A stretch of DNA of 64,000 nucleotides, from the NCBI RefSeq assembly GCF_010730745.1, contig NZ_AP022615.1, positions 868,001 through 932,000 on the forward strand. The letters run 5' to 3'. This DNA is from Mycobacterium heidelbergense (GTDB taxonomy: Bacteria > Actinomycetota > Actinomycetes > Mycobacteriales > Mycobacteriaceae). Both the position numbers and the translations under genes were made by a program. The notes beneath the pieces are model-generated. The model saw only the letters and a program-made list of their open reading frames with translations. It had not been told where the DNA came from and made no database searches. Positions 35,777 to 47,825 of this stretch are shown piece after piece. How positions within the stretch are numbered: the stretch's first letter is position 1; every line of letters begins with the position of its first letter.

Positions 35777-36606
35777 CACTCCCCGATCAGGGTGGCCGCG
35801 TAGTCGTCGACGTACCTCGACAGCTCGCGCGGCGGGCGCTGGTAGTTGCCGCTCACCACCGGCTGTTTGGGCAGTTTGACCTTGGGCCGCTCCACGTCGT
35901 GGTATTCGATCGTCGACAACAGGTGGGCCATCATGTTCAGCCGCGCGTGCTTCTTGATGTCCGATTCCACGTCGTACCAAGGGCTGACGGGGGTGTCGGT
36001 GTGCACCATCATCTCGTCCTTGGCGCGCGAATAGTCCTCCCACCGGTACAGCGATTCCATGTCCATCGGGCTGAGTTTCCATTGCCGGACAGGGTCGTTC
36101 AGCCGCGCCTTGAACCGGCGCAGCTGTTCGGTGTCGGAGACCGAAAACCAATACTTGCGCAACAGGATCCCGTCGTCGATCAGCATCTGCTCGAAGATGG
36201 GGGTCTGCCGCAAAAACAGCGCATGCTCCTGCGGCGTGCAGAATCCCATGACTTTCTCGACGCCGGCGCGGTTGTACCACGACCGATCGAAGAGCACGAT
36301 TTCCCCCGCGGCGGGAAGGTGGGCGATGTAACGCTGGTAATACCACTGGCCGCGTTCGCGATCGGTCGGCGCGGGCAGCGCCGCGATGCGGGCGACGCGC
36401 GGGTTCAGGTACTCGGTGATCCGCTTGATGGTCCCGCCCTTGCCCGCTCCGTCACGGCCTTCGAAGACGATCACGAGGCGCGCCCCGGAATGCCGCACCC
36501 ATTCCTGCAGCCTCACGAATTCCGTTTGCAGCCGGAACAATTCGGCCTCGTATACGGCGTCGGAGATTCGGCGCGGCGGCGGCGTGGTGGATTTTGTTTT
36601 CGTCAC
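35776..36606 (-). CDS. ppk2: Polyphosphate kinase 2
   Basis: Transfers phosphate between polyphosphate and nucleotides (mainly GDP in the M. tuberculosis enzyme). 276 residues, a one-domain PPK2. Walker A EGRDGAGKGGTIKR near residue 49, lid-module DRERGQWYYQRYI, and Walker B LFDRSWYNRAGVE are all intact. GTG start at 36606. Last codon overlaps the next gene by one base. Confidence 0.94.
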   Translation of the reverse strand: MTKTKSTTPPPRRISDAVYEAELFRLQTEFVRLQEWVRHSGARLVIVFEGRDGAGKGGTIKRITEYLNPRVARIAALPAPTDRERGQWYYQRYIAHLPAAGEIVLFDRSWYNRAGVEKVMGFCTPQEHALFLRQTPIFEQMLIDDGILLRKYWFSVSDTEQLRRFKARLNDPVRQWKLSPMDMESLYRWEDYSRAKDEMMVHTDTPVSPWYDVESDIKKHARLNMMAHLLSTIEYHDVERPKVKLPKQPVVSGNYQRPPRELSRYVDDYAATLIGE

Positions 36607-36678
36607 CGTGGCGTCCTTTGTCGCGGTATTCGCATCAACGAATGATAGAGCCCGGCACCAATTCTCACCCCGAATTGC

Positions 36679-38097
36679 TTAACGGGAGGCCTCGAGAAGT
36701 TCCTCGAGCGCCTGGCCCAACAACCCCGGCAGCAGGTCGACGTCGCTCATCGCGTCGCGGTCGGCGTTGATCCCGAAATACAGCATGCCGTTATAGGACG
36801 TCACGCTGATGGCCAAAGCCTGGTTATGCAGCAGCGGCGGCACCGCGTAGGTCTCCAGCAGCTTGGCGCCGGCGATGTACATCTGCGACTGGGCTCCGGG
36901 GGCGTTGGTGATCAACAAGTTGAACGTCCGCTTGGAAAAGCTCGGGAAGCCGGTCGCGACCCGGATGCCCATGGCGTGCAACGTGGGTGGCGCAAACCCG
37001 GACAACGTGACGATGGTCCTGGCGTCGACCAGGCTGCCCGCCGTCGGGTTCGACTCGGTGGCGTGGGCGATCTGCGACAGCCGCACCACCGGATTCGCCT
37101 CCCCCACCGGCAGATCGACCAGGAAGGGCACGACCTGGCTGATCGTTTGGCCGGGCCCGGTCGAGTCGAGCTGGTCGTCGGCGTAGACGGAGAGCGGCGC
37201 CATCGCCCGAACCGTCGCCGTCGGTGACACCGCCACCCCGCGCGACATCAACCAGTTGCCCAGCGCGCCCGCGATCACGGCAAGCACCACGTCGTTGACG
37301 TCGCAGTCGTAGCGCGCGCGCACCGCGCGATAGTCCTCGAGGCTGCCGCGGGCGACCGTGAAGCGCCGGTGCCGCGACACGGTCGCGTTGAGCGGGCTGC
37401 TGGGCGCGGTGCCGCGCGCCACCGCGCGCGCGATGTCGAGAACGCGGCGGCCCGCGTCCAGCAGTTCGCCGTAGTTGGTCACCAGCCCGGTCACCGCGGA
37501 CCCCACGGCCTGCAGCTGGGTGCCCGGACCGCCCAGCCAGTCGCCGATCGCGCCCAAGACCAACCGCGTGCTGCCGGGGTCGCGCTCCGGTATCCAGATG
37601 TCTTCGGGGAACGGCGGCGGGCGCTGGGTCCGGTCGGCGATGACATGGCCGATCTCCAGGGCGGTCATGCCGTTGATCAGCGCCTGGTGCGACTTGGTGT
37701 AGAGGGCGACGCGGTTTTTGGCCAGGCCCTCGACCAGGTACATCTCCCACAGGGGCCGCGCCTTGTCCAGCGGCCGCGCGGCCAGCCGCGCGATCAGCTC
37801 GTGCAGCTGCTCGTCACTGCCCGGCGACGGCAGCGCCGACTGCCGCACGTGATAGGTGATGTCGAAGTCGGCGTCGTCGATCCACACGGGCCTGGCCATG
37901 CCAATCCGCACTTCCCGCACCTTCTGCCGGTACCGCGGTATCTGGGGCAGCCGCTGTTCGATGGTGGCCAGCAGCGTCTCGTAGCTCAGCCCGGCCCGCG
38001 GGCGGCGCAGGATGGACAGCGAGCCGACGTACATCGGGGTGGCCGTGTTCTCCAGCCGATAGAAGGACGCGTCCGCCGGGGACAACCGGGTCACCAT
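36679..38097 (-). CDS. WS/DGAT-family acyltransferase, Tgs3-type, with altered catalytic motif
   Basis: 472 residues, a full-length wax ester synthase/diacylglycerol acyltransferase. RPLWEMYLVEGL and the ND motif DVNDVVLAVIAGAL are normal, but the catalytic HHxxxDG reads HQALING (residues 137-143): the second, essential His is Gln and the Asp is Asn. In M. tuberculosis the locus is two genes (Rv3233c and Rv3234c/tgs3); here it is a single frame. Activity as an acyltransferase is doubtful without the catalytic His; it may bind acyl-CoA or diacylglycerol instead. ATG 38097. Confidence 0.88.
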   Translation of the reverse strand: MVTRLSPADASFYRLENTATPMYVGSLSILRRPRAGLSYETLLATIEQRLPQIPRYRQKVREVRIGMARPVWIDDADFDITYHVRQSALPSPGSDEQLHELIARLAARPLDKARPLWEMYLVEGLAKNRVALYTKSHQALINGMTALEIGHVIADRTQRPPPFPEDIWIPERDPGSTRLVLGAIGDWLGGPGTQLQAVGSAVTGLVTNYGELLDAGRRVLDIARAVARGTAPSSPLNATVSRHRRFTVARGSLEDYRAVRARYDCDVNDVVLAVIAGALGNWLMSRGVAVSPTATVRAMAPLSVYADDQLDSTGPGQTISQVVPFLVDLPVGEANPVVRLSQIAHATESNPTAGSLVDARTIVTLSGFAPPTLHAMGIRVATGFPSFSKRTFNLLITNAPGAQSQMYIAGAKLLETYAVPPLLHNQALAISVTSYNGMLYFGINADRDAMSDVDLLPGLLGQALEELLEASR

Positions 38098-38307
38098 TAG
38101 GGCCCTGTCCTCCTTGTCAATTCGCCGTCGTCTCGTTTTCCGGACCGAGGTATCCGCCCACGGTAATCGCCCCGACGGGCCGCGGTTCAGCGCGGGTACG
38201 CGTGAGCTCGAGTTGTGTCATGATGACCACTGACTACCACCGTCTGCCACTCTCCAGCAGGCTCCCGCCCCCGTTCGAGCTGTTCATCGGTTGAGTTGGA
38301 GAGTGCG

Positions 38308-38865
38308 TTGACCATTAGCCCCGCCGTGAGTCCGCCCGGCCGCGACGCTTTCGCCGTGACGCCCGTCGTCGAGTACGAACCGCCGACGCAGGACGTGCGG
38401 CGAGACTCCCAGTGCCGGCAGCCGTCCCCGGCGACGCTGCGCGGCCGCGCGCGTGCGCCGCGCCGGCCCTACGCCCGCCGGCAACCCAGGGCGGCGCAGG
38501 CGGAGGCCGCCCCGGTCGCGTCGGCGCCGATGCGCCAGGCGGCGATCTTCGCCGACGCCGCGCTGCGCCGGGTGCTGGAGGTCATCGACCGGCGCCGGCC
38601 CGCCGCTCAGCTGCGCCCCATGCTGGCGCCCAGCCTGGTGGATTCGGTGCTCTCCATCGACCGTTCGGCGGCCGGGCGCGAGGGCGCCGCGGTGCTGCGC
38701 CGGATGCGGCTGCAACCGGCCGGGCACCGCGATCCCGACACCGCGGCGGAGGTCTTCGGCTCCTACAGCCGCGGGGACCGCCTCCACGCCGTCGCCTGCC
38801 GGGTGGAACGGGTGCGCGCCGGCGCCGGCACCCGCTGGCTGGTCGTGGCGCTGCACATCGGCTGA
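38308..38865 (+). CDS. Rv3235-family protein, Arg/Ala/Pro-rich
   Basis: 185 residues from TTG 38308, preceded by GGAGAG four bases away; TTG 38296 would add four residues. The first 70 residues are disordered and rich in Arg, Ala and Pro; the compact C-terminal half (QAAIFADAALRRVLEVIDRRRP onward, ending RWLVVALHIG) is the conserved domain of a small actinobacterial family. Divergent from the acyltransferase gene across 210 bases in which I see no clear regulatory site. Function unknown. Confidence 0.8.
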   Translation: MTISPAVSPPGRDAFAVTPVVEYEPPTQDVRRDSQCRQPSPATLRGRARAPRRPYARRQPRAAQAEAAPVASAPMRQAAIFADAALRRVLEVIDRRRPAAQLRPMLAPSLVDSVLSIDRSAAGREGAAVLRRMRLQPAGHRDPDTAAEVFGSYSRGDRLHAVACRVERVRAGAGTRWLVVALHIG

Positions 38866-38882
38866 CGGCGACGGGCGTCGGG

Positions 38883-40034
38883 TCAGGTCGCGGGATCGGC
38901 CGGCGCCGGGCCGCCCGCATAGCGGGCCAGCACCGGGCCCGCGATCGCCATGACGAAGACGTAGGCCGTCGCCAGCGCCGCGGCCGCGGGGATGGACGTG
39001 CCGACCAATCCGATGATGATCAACGAGAACTCGCCCCTGGCGATCAGCGCGGCGCCCGCACGCAGTTGCCCGCGCCGCGCCACGCCGTCGCGCCGGGCGG
39101 CGATAATCCCGGTGGCGACCTTGGTCGCGGCGGTGACGACGGCCAGGACCAGCGCCACCGGGAGCATGGGAAGCAGCTCGTGCGGGTCGACCGACAGGCC
39201 GATCGCCAGGAAGAAGATGGCGGCGAACAGGTCGCGCAGCGGCCCCAGCACCCGGCGCGCCCGGTCCGCCGTCTCACCGGTCAGGGTGAGCCCGACCAGG
39301 AAGGCGCCGACGGCGGCCGACGCGTGCAGCGATTCGGCCACCGCCGCCACCATCAGGGTGATCCCCAGGACCCTCAGCAGCAGTTGCTCGGAGTCGGGAT
39401 GCTCGACCAGCCGACCGACGTGGTGGCCCCAGCGGTAGGACGCGGCGAACGCCACCACCAGCGCGCCGACCGCGGCCGCCATGCCGCCGACGGCGTGCAG
39501 CCAGCCGCCGCGCAACGCCAGGACCGCGAACAGCGGCAGGTAGGCCGCCATCGCAAAGTCCTCGAGCACCAGCACCGACAGCACGGCCGGCGTTTCCCGG
39601 TTACCGAGCCTGCCCAGGTCCTCCAGCAGCCGCGCGATGACACCGGACGACGAGATGTAGGTGACCCCGGCCAGGGCCAGGATGGCGACGCCGTCCAAAC
39701 CCAGCAGCCAGCCGGCCACCGCGCCGGGCGTGGCGTTGAGGACGATGTCGACCCCGGCCGACGGCAGGTGGTGGCGCAGGCTGCTGGCGAATTCGGACGC
39801 GGAGAATTCCAGGCCGAGGGTCAGCAGCAGCAACACGATGCCGATGGGCGCGGCCGTCGTAATGAAGTCACCCGCGGCGGCGACCGGCAGCAGGCCGCCC
39901 TTGCCCAGCGACAGGCCCGCCAGCAGGTACACCGGGATCGGGGACAGCGCGAACCGCCGTGCGACAGCGCCCAATACGGCGAGCGTGGCCAGGAGGGCGC
40001 CGAGTTGGAACAGCAGCGCCCCCGAAACCTGCAT
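38883..40034 (-). CDS. CPA2-family cation:proton antiporter (KefB-type)
   Basis: 383 residues with about 11-12 transmembrane helices, Rv3236c type. GLEFSASEF, a conserved Asp in SVLVLEDFAMA (ion-translocation helix) and GAFLVGLTLTG fit the Na+/H+ or K+/H+ exchanger domain. No cytosolic RCK domain is fused; that role is supplied by the gene just upstream at 40039-40521, four bases away, which carries TrkA-C. Transported ion not determinable. ATG 40034. Confidence 0.9.
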   Translation of the reverse strand: MQVSGALLFQLGALLATLAVLGAVARRFALSPIPVYLLAGLSLGKGGLLPVAAAGDFITTAAPIGIVLLLLTLGLEFSASEFASSLRHHLPSAGVDIVLNATPGAVAGWLLGLDGVAILALAGVTYISSSGVIARLLEDLGRLGNRETPAVLSVLVLEDFAMAAYLPLFAVLALRGGWLHAVGGMAAAVGALVVAFAASYRWGHHVGRLVEHPDSEQLLLRVLGITLMVAAVAESLHASAAVGAFLVGLTLTGETADRARRVLGPLRDLFAAIFFLAIGLSVDPHELLPMLPVALVLAVVTAATKVATGIIAARRDGVARRGQLRAGAALIARGEFSLIIIGLVGTSIPAAAALATAYVFVMAIAGPVLARYAGGPAPADPAT

Positions 40035-40038
40035 CGGC

Positions 40039-40521
40039 TCAGCCCTTGTCGATGATCTGCTCGACCGCGGCGATGCCGTCTTCGGTGCCGATCACGATCA
40101 AAACGTCTTGCGCGCGCAGCATTTCGCTCGGACCGGGTGAGGCGAGCACTTCCTCGTTGCGCACGATCGCGACGATCGACGCACCCGTGCGGGTGCGGGC
40201 GTGGGTGTCTCCCAGCGGGTGGTCCACGAATGGGCTGCCGGCCACGAGGTGGATCTGCCCCGTCTCGAGCCCGGGCACTTGGCGGGACAGTTCGGTGAAC
40301 CGCTCGGCGATGCGGGGCGCGCCCAGGATCTGGGCCACGGCCTCGGCCTCGTCGTCGGTCAGGTGCAGGACCGGCCGGGCCTGGTCGGGATCGTCGGCCG
40401 CGTAACGGACGACGTCGAATTCGCCGCCGCGCCGGGCGATGATGCCGACCCGGTCACCCTTGTGGCTGGTGAATTCGTACCGAAGGCCGACGCCCGGCAG
40501 CAACACCTCCTTGACATCCAT
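40039..40521 (-). CDS. TrkA-C/RCK regulatory subunit of the antiporter
   Basis: 160 residues, Rv3237c type. The C-terminal half (about 85-160: LETGQIHLVAGSPFVDHPL ... VLIVIGTEDGI) is a TrkA-C ligand-binding domain; the N-terminal half is a small domain of unknown fold. The four-base gap to the antiporter gene argues for a two-subunit transporter with a ligand-gated regulatory part, as in the CpaA/KhtTU type systems. ATG 40521. Confidence 0.88.
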   Translation of the reverse strand: MDVKEVLLPGVGLRYEFTSHKGDRVGIIARRGGEFDVVRYAADDPDQARPVLHLTDDEAEAVAQILGAPRIAERFTELSRQVPGLETGQIHLVAGSPFVDHPLGDTHARTRTGASIVAIVRNEEVLASPGPSEMLRAQDVLIVIGTEDGIAAVEQIIDKG

Positions 40522-40614
40522 GGCATCGATCCTTGCAGGTTTGCCGGCGTTGGTGCCAGCGGATCGACAAAGACACGGCCGGCGTCGATGGCCCGGGGCC
40601 GAACCCCTCGAGAG

Positions 40615-41379
40615 TCAGTGCTGGCCAACCGCTTCCGTCGGGCCCCGACGCGGCCAATGCCTTAAAGGCAGCAGCATCGGCACGTCGCGGCGGTAATCGC
40701 GATAGTCGTCGCCGAGCGCCGCAACGAGGCCGCGCTCTTCGATGTGCAGCGCGATCAGGATGTAGCCGGTGGTGGCGGCCGCGAAGAGCAGATGCCCGGC
40801 CGTCATCGTGGGCGCCGCCCAGAACGCGATCAGGAATCCCAGCATGAGCGGGTGGCGCACCCAGCGGTAGAACAAATGGGCGCGGAAGCCGACGTCGGTG
40901 TACGGCTTTTCCCGCCACGCCAAATACACCTGCCGCAGCCCGAACAGGTCGAAGTGATTGATCATGAAGCTCGAGGCGAACACCATCGCCCACCCGAGCC
41001 AGAACGCGGCCCACACCACCGAGCGGCCGGCCGGGTGTCGCACGTCCCAGATGATTGTGGGCATCGTTCGCCACTGCCAGTAGAGCAGCAGCAGCGCCGC
41101 GCTCGACAGCCACACGTAGGTGCTGCGTTCGATCGACGGCGGCACGAATCGCGTCCACCACCGCTTGAACCCCTGCCGAGCCATGACGCTGTGCTGGACC
41201 GCGAACACGCCGAGCAGGGCCACGTTGACCGCGACCGCCTGGCCCGTCGGCGCCGCGATCGCGTGATCGACGCTCCGCGGTACCACGATGTTGCCGACGA
41301 AACCGATCGCGTAGACGAAGGCCACCAGGAACGACGCGTAGCTCGCCGCGCCGTAACCGACGATCAGGTAACGCTTCAT
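40615..41379 (-). CDS. Methanethiol S-methyltransferase (MddA/NnrU-like membrane protein)
   Basis: 254 residues from ATG 41379. Six hydrophobic segments and the isoprenylcysteine-methyltransferase-like end FYRWVRHPLMLGFLIAFWA...HIEERGLVAALGDDYRDYRRDVP. Proteins of this group (MddA) methylate methanethiol to dimethyl sulfide, and the mycobacterial member is annotated likewise; the assignment rests on this family resemblance. Rv3238c type. GTG 41397 is an alternative start six codons upstream. Confidence 0.72.
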   Translation of the reverse strand: MKRYLIVGYGAASYASFLVAFVYAIGFVGNIVVPRSVDHAIAAPTGQAVAVNVALLGVFAVQHSVMARQGFKRWWTRFVPPSIERSTYVWLSSAALLLLYWQWRTMPTIIWDVRHPAGRSVVWAAFWLGWAMVFASSFMINHFDLFGLRQVYLAWREKPYTDVGFRAHLFYRWVRHPLMLGFLIAFWAAPTMTAGHLLFAAATTGYILIALHIEERGLVAALGDDYRDYRRDVPMLLPLRHWPRRGPTEAVGQH

Positions 41380-41420
41380 GGTCCCAGTGTCGACCACAGG
41401 CGCGCGTTCGCCTAGAGGTT

Positions 41421-44249
<2,829 letters not shown>

Positions 44250-44354
44250 GTGTTGTCCCCTTTTGGGATGTTCCCCTGTTGGTAGGAGTCTTCTTCGATA
44301 AGGCGACTCCCATCGTAGGTGACGACGCGGCGTCGGCCTTTTAGCAAGGCAGGC

Positions 44355-45065
44355 TCAGGACAGCCTGATCAGCCCGTAATCGTAGGCGTGCCGGCGGTAG
44401 ACGACGGACGGTCGCGCCGTCTCCCTGTCGTAGAACAGGAAGAAGTTGTGCCCGACGAGCTCCATCTCGTAGAGCGCCTCGTCGACCGACATCGGCGTGG
44501 CCTGGTGTTCCTTGGTACGCACCACCCGCCCCGGCTCGTGGCCGTCGTGGTTCAGGCCGTCTCCCATTTCTTTGTGGTCGTGGTGGTGGGGCTCCACGGG
44601 CTCGGAGTTGAAGGCCCTGTCCGGGGGCGGGGCGACCGCCGTGGCCGCCGCCAGCGACACGGGGGTCTTGTCGCCGTAGTGGACCTTGCGGCGGTCCTTG
44701 ACGCGGCGCAGCCGGTTCTCCAGCTTGTCGACCGCGGACTCGAAGGCCCCGTAGAAGCTGTCGGCGCAGGCCTCGGCGCGGCTCACCGGCCCGCGACCCC
44801 GGGCGGTGATCTCCACGCGTTGACAGGACTTGCGCTGTCGCCGGTTGGGCGCGTGTTTGAGCTCGACATCGAAGAGATAGATGGAGCGATCGAACCGTTC
44901 GAGGCGGGCGAGTTTTTGCGAGACGTAGGTGCGGTAGTGATCGGGGATCTCGACGTTGCGGCCCTTGAACACGACTTCGGCGTTGGCTGTCTGTTCGGCC
45001 GGCTCGTCGCTTTCTACCGGCGGTTGGTCCAGAATCTGACCGAAATCCACGGTAAGCCTTGACAT
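44355..45065 (-). CDS. hpf: Long-form ribosome hibernation factor HPF
   Basis: 236 residues. An N-terminal S30AE domain (EVVFKGRNVEIPDHYRTYV... to about residue 130), a His/Asp-rich linker with PHHHDHKE, and the C-terminal dimerisation domain (PMSVDEALYEMELVGHNFFLF) that joins two 30S subunits in 100S ribosomes. Rv3241c, the constitutive HPF, rather than the hypoxia-induced Rv0079 type. Start ATG 45065 (MSRLTVDFG). A 272-base leader precedes it. Confidence 0.93.
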   Translation of the reverse strand: MSRLTVDFGQILDQPPVESDEPAEQTANAEVVFKGRNVEIPDHYRTYVSQKLARLERFDRSIYLFDVELKHAPNRRQRKSCQRVEITARGRGPVSRAEACADSFYGAFESAVDKLENRLRRVKDRRKVHYGDKTPVSLAAATAVAPPPDRAFNSEPVEPHHHDHKEMGDGLNHDGHEPGRVVRTKEHQATPMSVDEALYEMELVGHNFFLFYDRETARPSVVYRRHAYDYGLIRLS

Positions 45066-45337
45066 ACGTGACAACTCGTTTCCTTTTCCACGTCGCACGC
45101 GCTGCGTGCCGGCTTTCTGTAAGACGCGCCGACGGGGTGGGGGGCGGTTTCCGAACGGTCACCGCCGCAGGCTGCCCGCCGGCGCAAGGTGTCGGATGCT
45201 CACCCCCTTTGCGTATGGCGTCACAACCCGAAGGTTGTCCTCGACGTTAGCTCGTGTTCGCCTTGGGATGCCACCAATTTCGTCCAGCCGTTGCGAGTTC
45301 TTCACATCCTCTTGGGTGGCTCATCGGAGTTTCACGG
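45066..45337 (-). promoter_or_regulatory. Leader and promoter region of hpf
   Basis: No gene is supported. On the minus strand, ACAACC and GGTTGT (45238-45223) close a TTCG tetraloop, an unusually stable RNA hairpin shape, about 160 bases before the hpf start. GGAAAAGGAAACGAG near 45075-45090 is the likely ribosome-binding region. No clear -10/-35 pair was recognised. Confidence 0.45.
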
Positions 45338-45970
45338 TTAGGCGGCCGCGATCGCCAGCACCGCGGCCACCCGGATCCCGGCGCCGCGCAGCGTGCGCAC
45401 CGCCTCGCGCGCCGTCGCGCCGGTGGTGACGACGTCGTCGACGAGCACGACCTCGGTTCGGGGCCGCGCGCCCCGCAGCACCACCCGGCCGGCGATGTTG
45501 CGTTCGCGCGCCGACGTGCCGAGGCCCATCGAGTCGCGGGCCAAGGCCCTCATTCGCAGCGCCGGCGCGACGGCGACGTCGGGGTGTTCGGCCACCGCGG
45601 CCCGGGCCAGCCGGGTGACGGGGTCACCGCCTCGCCGGCGCGCCGCCGAGCGCCGGGTCGGCGCGGGCACGATCGTCAGCGGGGTCTCGACCATGCCCCA
45701 GGACAGCAGCCGGTGCACCCCGACGGCCAGCGCGTGGGCCAGCGGTGCGACGAGGTCGCCGCGACCGCGCTCCTTCATCGCGAGGATCGCCCGGCGACGG
45801 GCGCCGGCGTAGCGGCCGAGTGCGAACACCGGCACCTGCGGGTCGATGCGGGGGGTGATCACGTGCGGCTGCCCGGCGGCCACCGACAGCTCCGCCGCGC
45901 AGGCGTCACACCAGCGCGTCGACGGCGCCCCGCAGCCGCCGCACTCCAGCGGCAGGATGAGGTCGAGCAC
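45338..45970 (-). CDS. ComF-family phosphoribosyltransferase-like protein
   Basis: 210 residues from GTG 45970 (213 in Rv3242c). A zinc finger CGGCG...CDAC at the N-terminus and the PRPP-binding loop VVLVDDVVTTGATARE are typical of ComF, whose role is DNA uptake or processing in competent bacteria; its role in mycobacteria is unknown. A longer reading from 46033 is rejected because its first 15 codons are one arm of an inverted repeat. Confidence 0.88.
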   Translation of the reverse strand: MLDLILPLECGGCGAPSTRWCDACAAELSVAAGQPHVITPRIDPQVPVFALGRYAGARRRAILAMKERGRGDLVAPLAHALAVGVHRLLSWGMVETPLTIVPAPTRRSAARRRGGDPVTRLARAAVAEHPDVAVAPALRMRALARDSMGLGTSARERNIAGRVVLRGARPRTEVVLVDDVVTTGATAREAVRTLRGAGIRVAAVLAIAAA

Positions 45971-46003
45971 GCCTGCCAGTGTGGCGTTCCGGGGTGACAC
46001 CGG

Positions 46004-46066
46004 CGCCGAGATCGACGTTAGCGTGCGACGCACTCGAACTTTCCCGCGCTAACGTCGATCTCGGCG
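46004..46066. terminator. Perfect 20-bp inverted repeat after lpqB
   Basis: Arms 46004-46023 and 46047-46066 are exact reverse complements with a 23-base loop. It begins two bases past the lpqB stop codon (46068-46070, minus strand), the expected place for a terminator of the mtrA-mtrB-lpqB operon before comF. Confidence 0.82.
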
Positions 46067-46067
46067 A

Positions 46068-47825
46068 TCAGCCCGGCAGCACCGGCGCCGCCCCGGCCAG
46101 CGTCAACCCGGACACGTCCGACCAGCTCTGCTGGCTTTCGGGTGCCGACGCCGAATACTGCAGCACCCCTTGCGGGGCCGCGACGTACACCGTCGACGGG
46201 TTGGCCGCCACCGTCGACACGGGGGTCTGCAGGCCGCGGGCCGGCGCGTCGGAGTTCACGCCGTCGAGGTTGACGTAGGAGACCGGGTGGCTGGCATCGG
46301 TGCGGGTCACGACGATGTCGTCGCCGGTCCGCCAGGACAGCGAGACCACCGAGTTGCCCAGGCCGAAGCCCAGCCGCCGGGGATAGGTCAGCGCGTACTG
46401 CCCGGCCTGGGTCTGCTCGACGCCGGCGAGGATCACCTGACCGTTGATCACCATCGCGGCGCGCGTTCCGTCGCGGGACAGCTGCAGGTCGGTGATCGGC
46501 CCGGGAAAGCCGGCGGCCACCGCGGCGGAGTCGACCGGGATCCGCGCGGGTTGCCCGGACGCCGGTTCCTGGATCGCGCGCAGCACGTTGTTGTTGTCGA
46601 CCACCACCCAGACGGCGTCGTCCAGCGACCAGCTGGGCCGCGTCAGGCTGCGGCCGTCGGCGGACTGGACCGCCTCCCCGCCGAGGTCGCCGATCCACAG
46701 CGACGCCGCCATGTCCGGGGCGCCGCGGCGCAGCGTCACCACCGACGCCACCTGCCGACCGCTGCGGGACAGCGCGGCGCCGGTCTGGTCCCCCATCCGC
46801 CCGAAGGCCCCCGGCACGTTGGTGATGTGCTGCCCGTCCAGCCCGACCAGCGACCCGTTGACCAGGGCGTGCACGCCCGCGCCCGCGCCGTCGGCCACGC
46901 CTGGGTCGGTGGCGGCGACGTCGGAGGTGGTCCACCCGTCGGCGAACCTGTCGTCCAGCGGTGCGCCGTCGGCGTTGATCACGTACGGGCCCCTGATGTC
47001 GGCCCGGGCCAGCGTCCAAATGATCTGCGCGGCAAGCAATTGCCGGCTGTGCGGATCGGTGGTGGACAGCTTCTCCAGGTCGACGCGGGCGCCGCCGTAG
47101 CCGCGCCCGATCCCGTTCTTGCCGCCGTCGGCCCGGGTCACCGGCCCGCGCAGCCGCAGCGGCGGGGCCAGCAGGTTGCGCACGGTGTGCGCCATCTCGG
47201 GCCGCGGCCCGGCCAGCAGCTTGGAGACGAGCTCGGTGGCCAGCTGGTCGTGGTCGGACACCGCGACGTAGCGCGGATCGGGAACCACCGTCTTGCCGGT
47301 CGGGTCGGCGAAGTAGAGCGTGTTGCGCTTGTAGGTCGCCTGAAACTGCTGCCAGTCCAGGAAGACCCCGTTGGGCAGGCGATCGATGCGCCAGCCGCCG
47401 GACGTCTTGACCAACTCGATCGGCCCCGGGTCGGGCAGCACGCCCTCGGCGGTTTCGAACACGCCCATGTCCGACAGCGAACCCAGGATGTCCGCCCGCA
47501 TAGTCGCCGAAACCCGTTCCGCGCCACGGGTTTCCACGAACACGACGTGGTCGATCAGCAGCGCGCTACCGGCGTCGTCCCAGGCGTTGGACGCCGACTG
47601 GGTGAGGAACTGCCGCGCCGCCAGGTGCCGGTTCGCCGGATCGGCTGTGGCCTTGAGGAATTCGCGCAGCAGCACGTCGGGATCCATGCCGGGCGTCGGC
47701 TTGGGCAGGTTCGACGGCGCCGGTCGCTCGACGGTGCCGATGGCCTGCGGGGCCGACGAGCTGGGCACCCCCGCACAGCCGGCGAGCAACAGCGCCAACA
47801 GCCACAGGGCCGATAGCCGCCGCAT
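46068..47825 (-). CDS. lpqB: Lipoprotein LpqB
   Basis: 585 residues (583 in Rv3244c). The signal peptide MRRLSALWLLALLLAGC ends in a lipobox LAGC, lipidated Cys17. A GerMN domain lies in the first half (about residues 100-330) and a beta-propeller-like C-terminal domain follows. LpqB contacts the extracellular part of MtrB and tunes MtrA phosphorylation. Its ATG shares one base with the mtrB stop (TGATG), so mtrA, mtrB and lpqB form one coupled operon. Confidence 0.96.
   Translation of the reverse strand: MRRLSALWLLALLLAGCAGVPSSSAPQAIGTVERPAPSNLPKPTPGMDPDVLLREFLKATADPANRHLAARQFLTQSASNAWDDAGSALLIDHVVFVETRGAERVSATMRADILGSLSDMGVFETAEGVLPDPGPIELVKTSGGWRIDRLPNGVFLDWQQFQATYKRNTLYFADPTGKTVVPDPRYVAVSDHDQLATELVSKLLAGPRPEMAHTVRNLLAPPLRLRGPVTRADGGKNGIGRGYGGARVDLEKLSTTDPHSRQLLAAQIIWTLARADIRGPYVINADGAPLDDRFADGWTTSDVAATDPGVADGAGAGVHALVNGSLVGLDGQHITNVPGAFGRMGDQTGAALSRSGRQVASVVTLRRGAPDMAASLWIGDLGGEAVQSADGRSLTRPSWSLDDAVWVVVDNNNVLRAIQEPASGQPARIPVDSAAVAAGFPGPITDLQLSRDGTRAAMVINGQVILAGVEQTQAGQYALTYPRRLGFGLGNSVVSLSWRTGDDIVVTRTDASHPVSYVNLDGVNSDAPARGLQTPVSTVAANPSTVYVAAPQGVLQYSASAPESQQSWSDVSGLTLAGAAPVLPG

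Noticed and set aside
45971..46033. Upstream extension of comF
   Set aside because: The added codons are the inverted-repeat arm next to lpqB; the conserved protein begins at GTG 45970.
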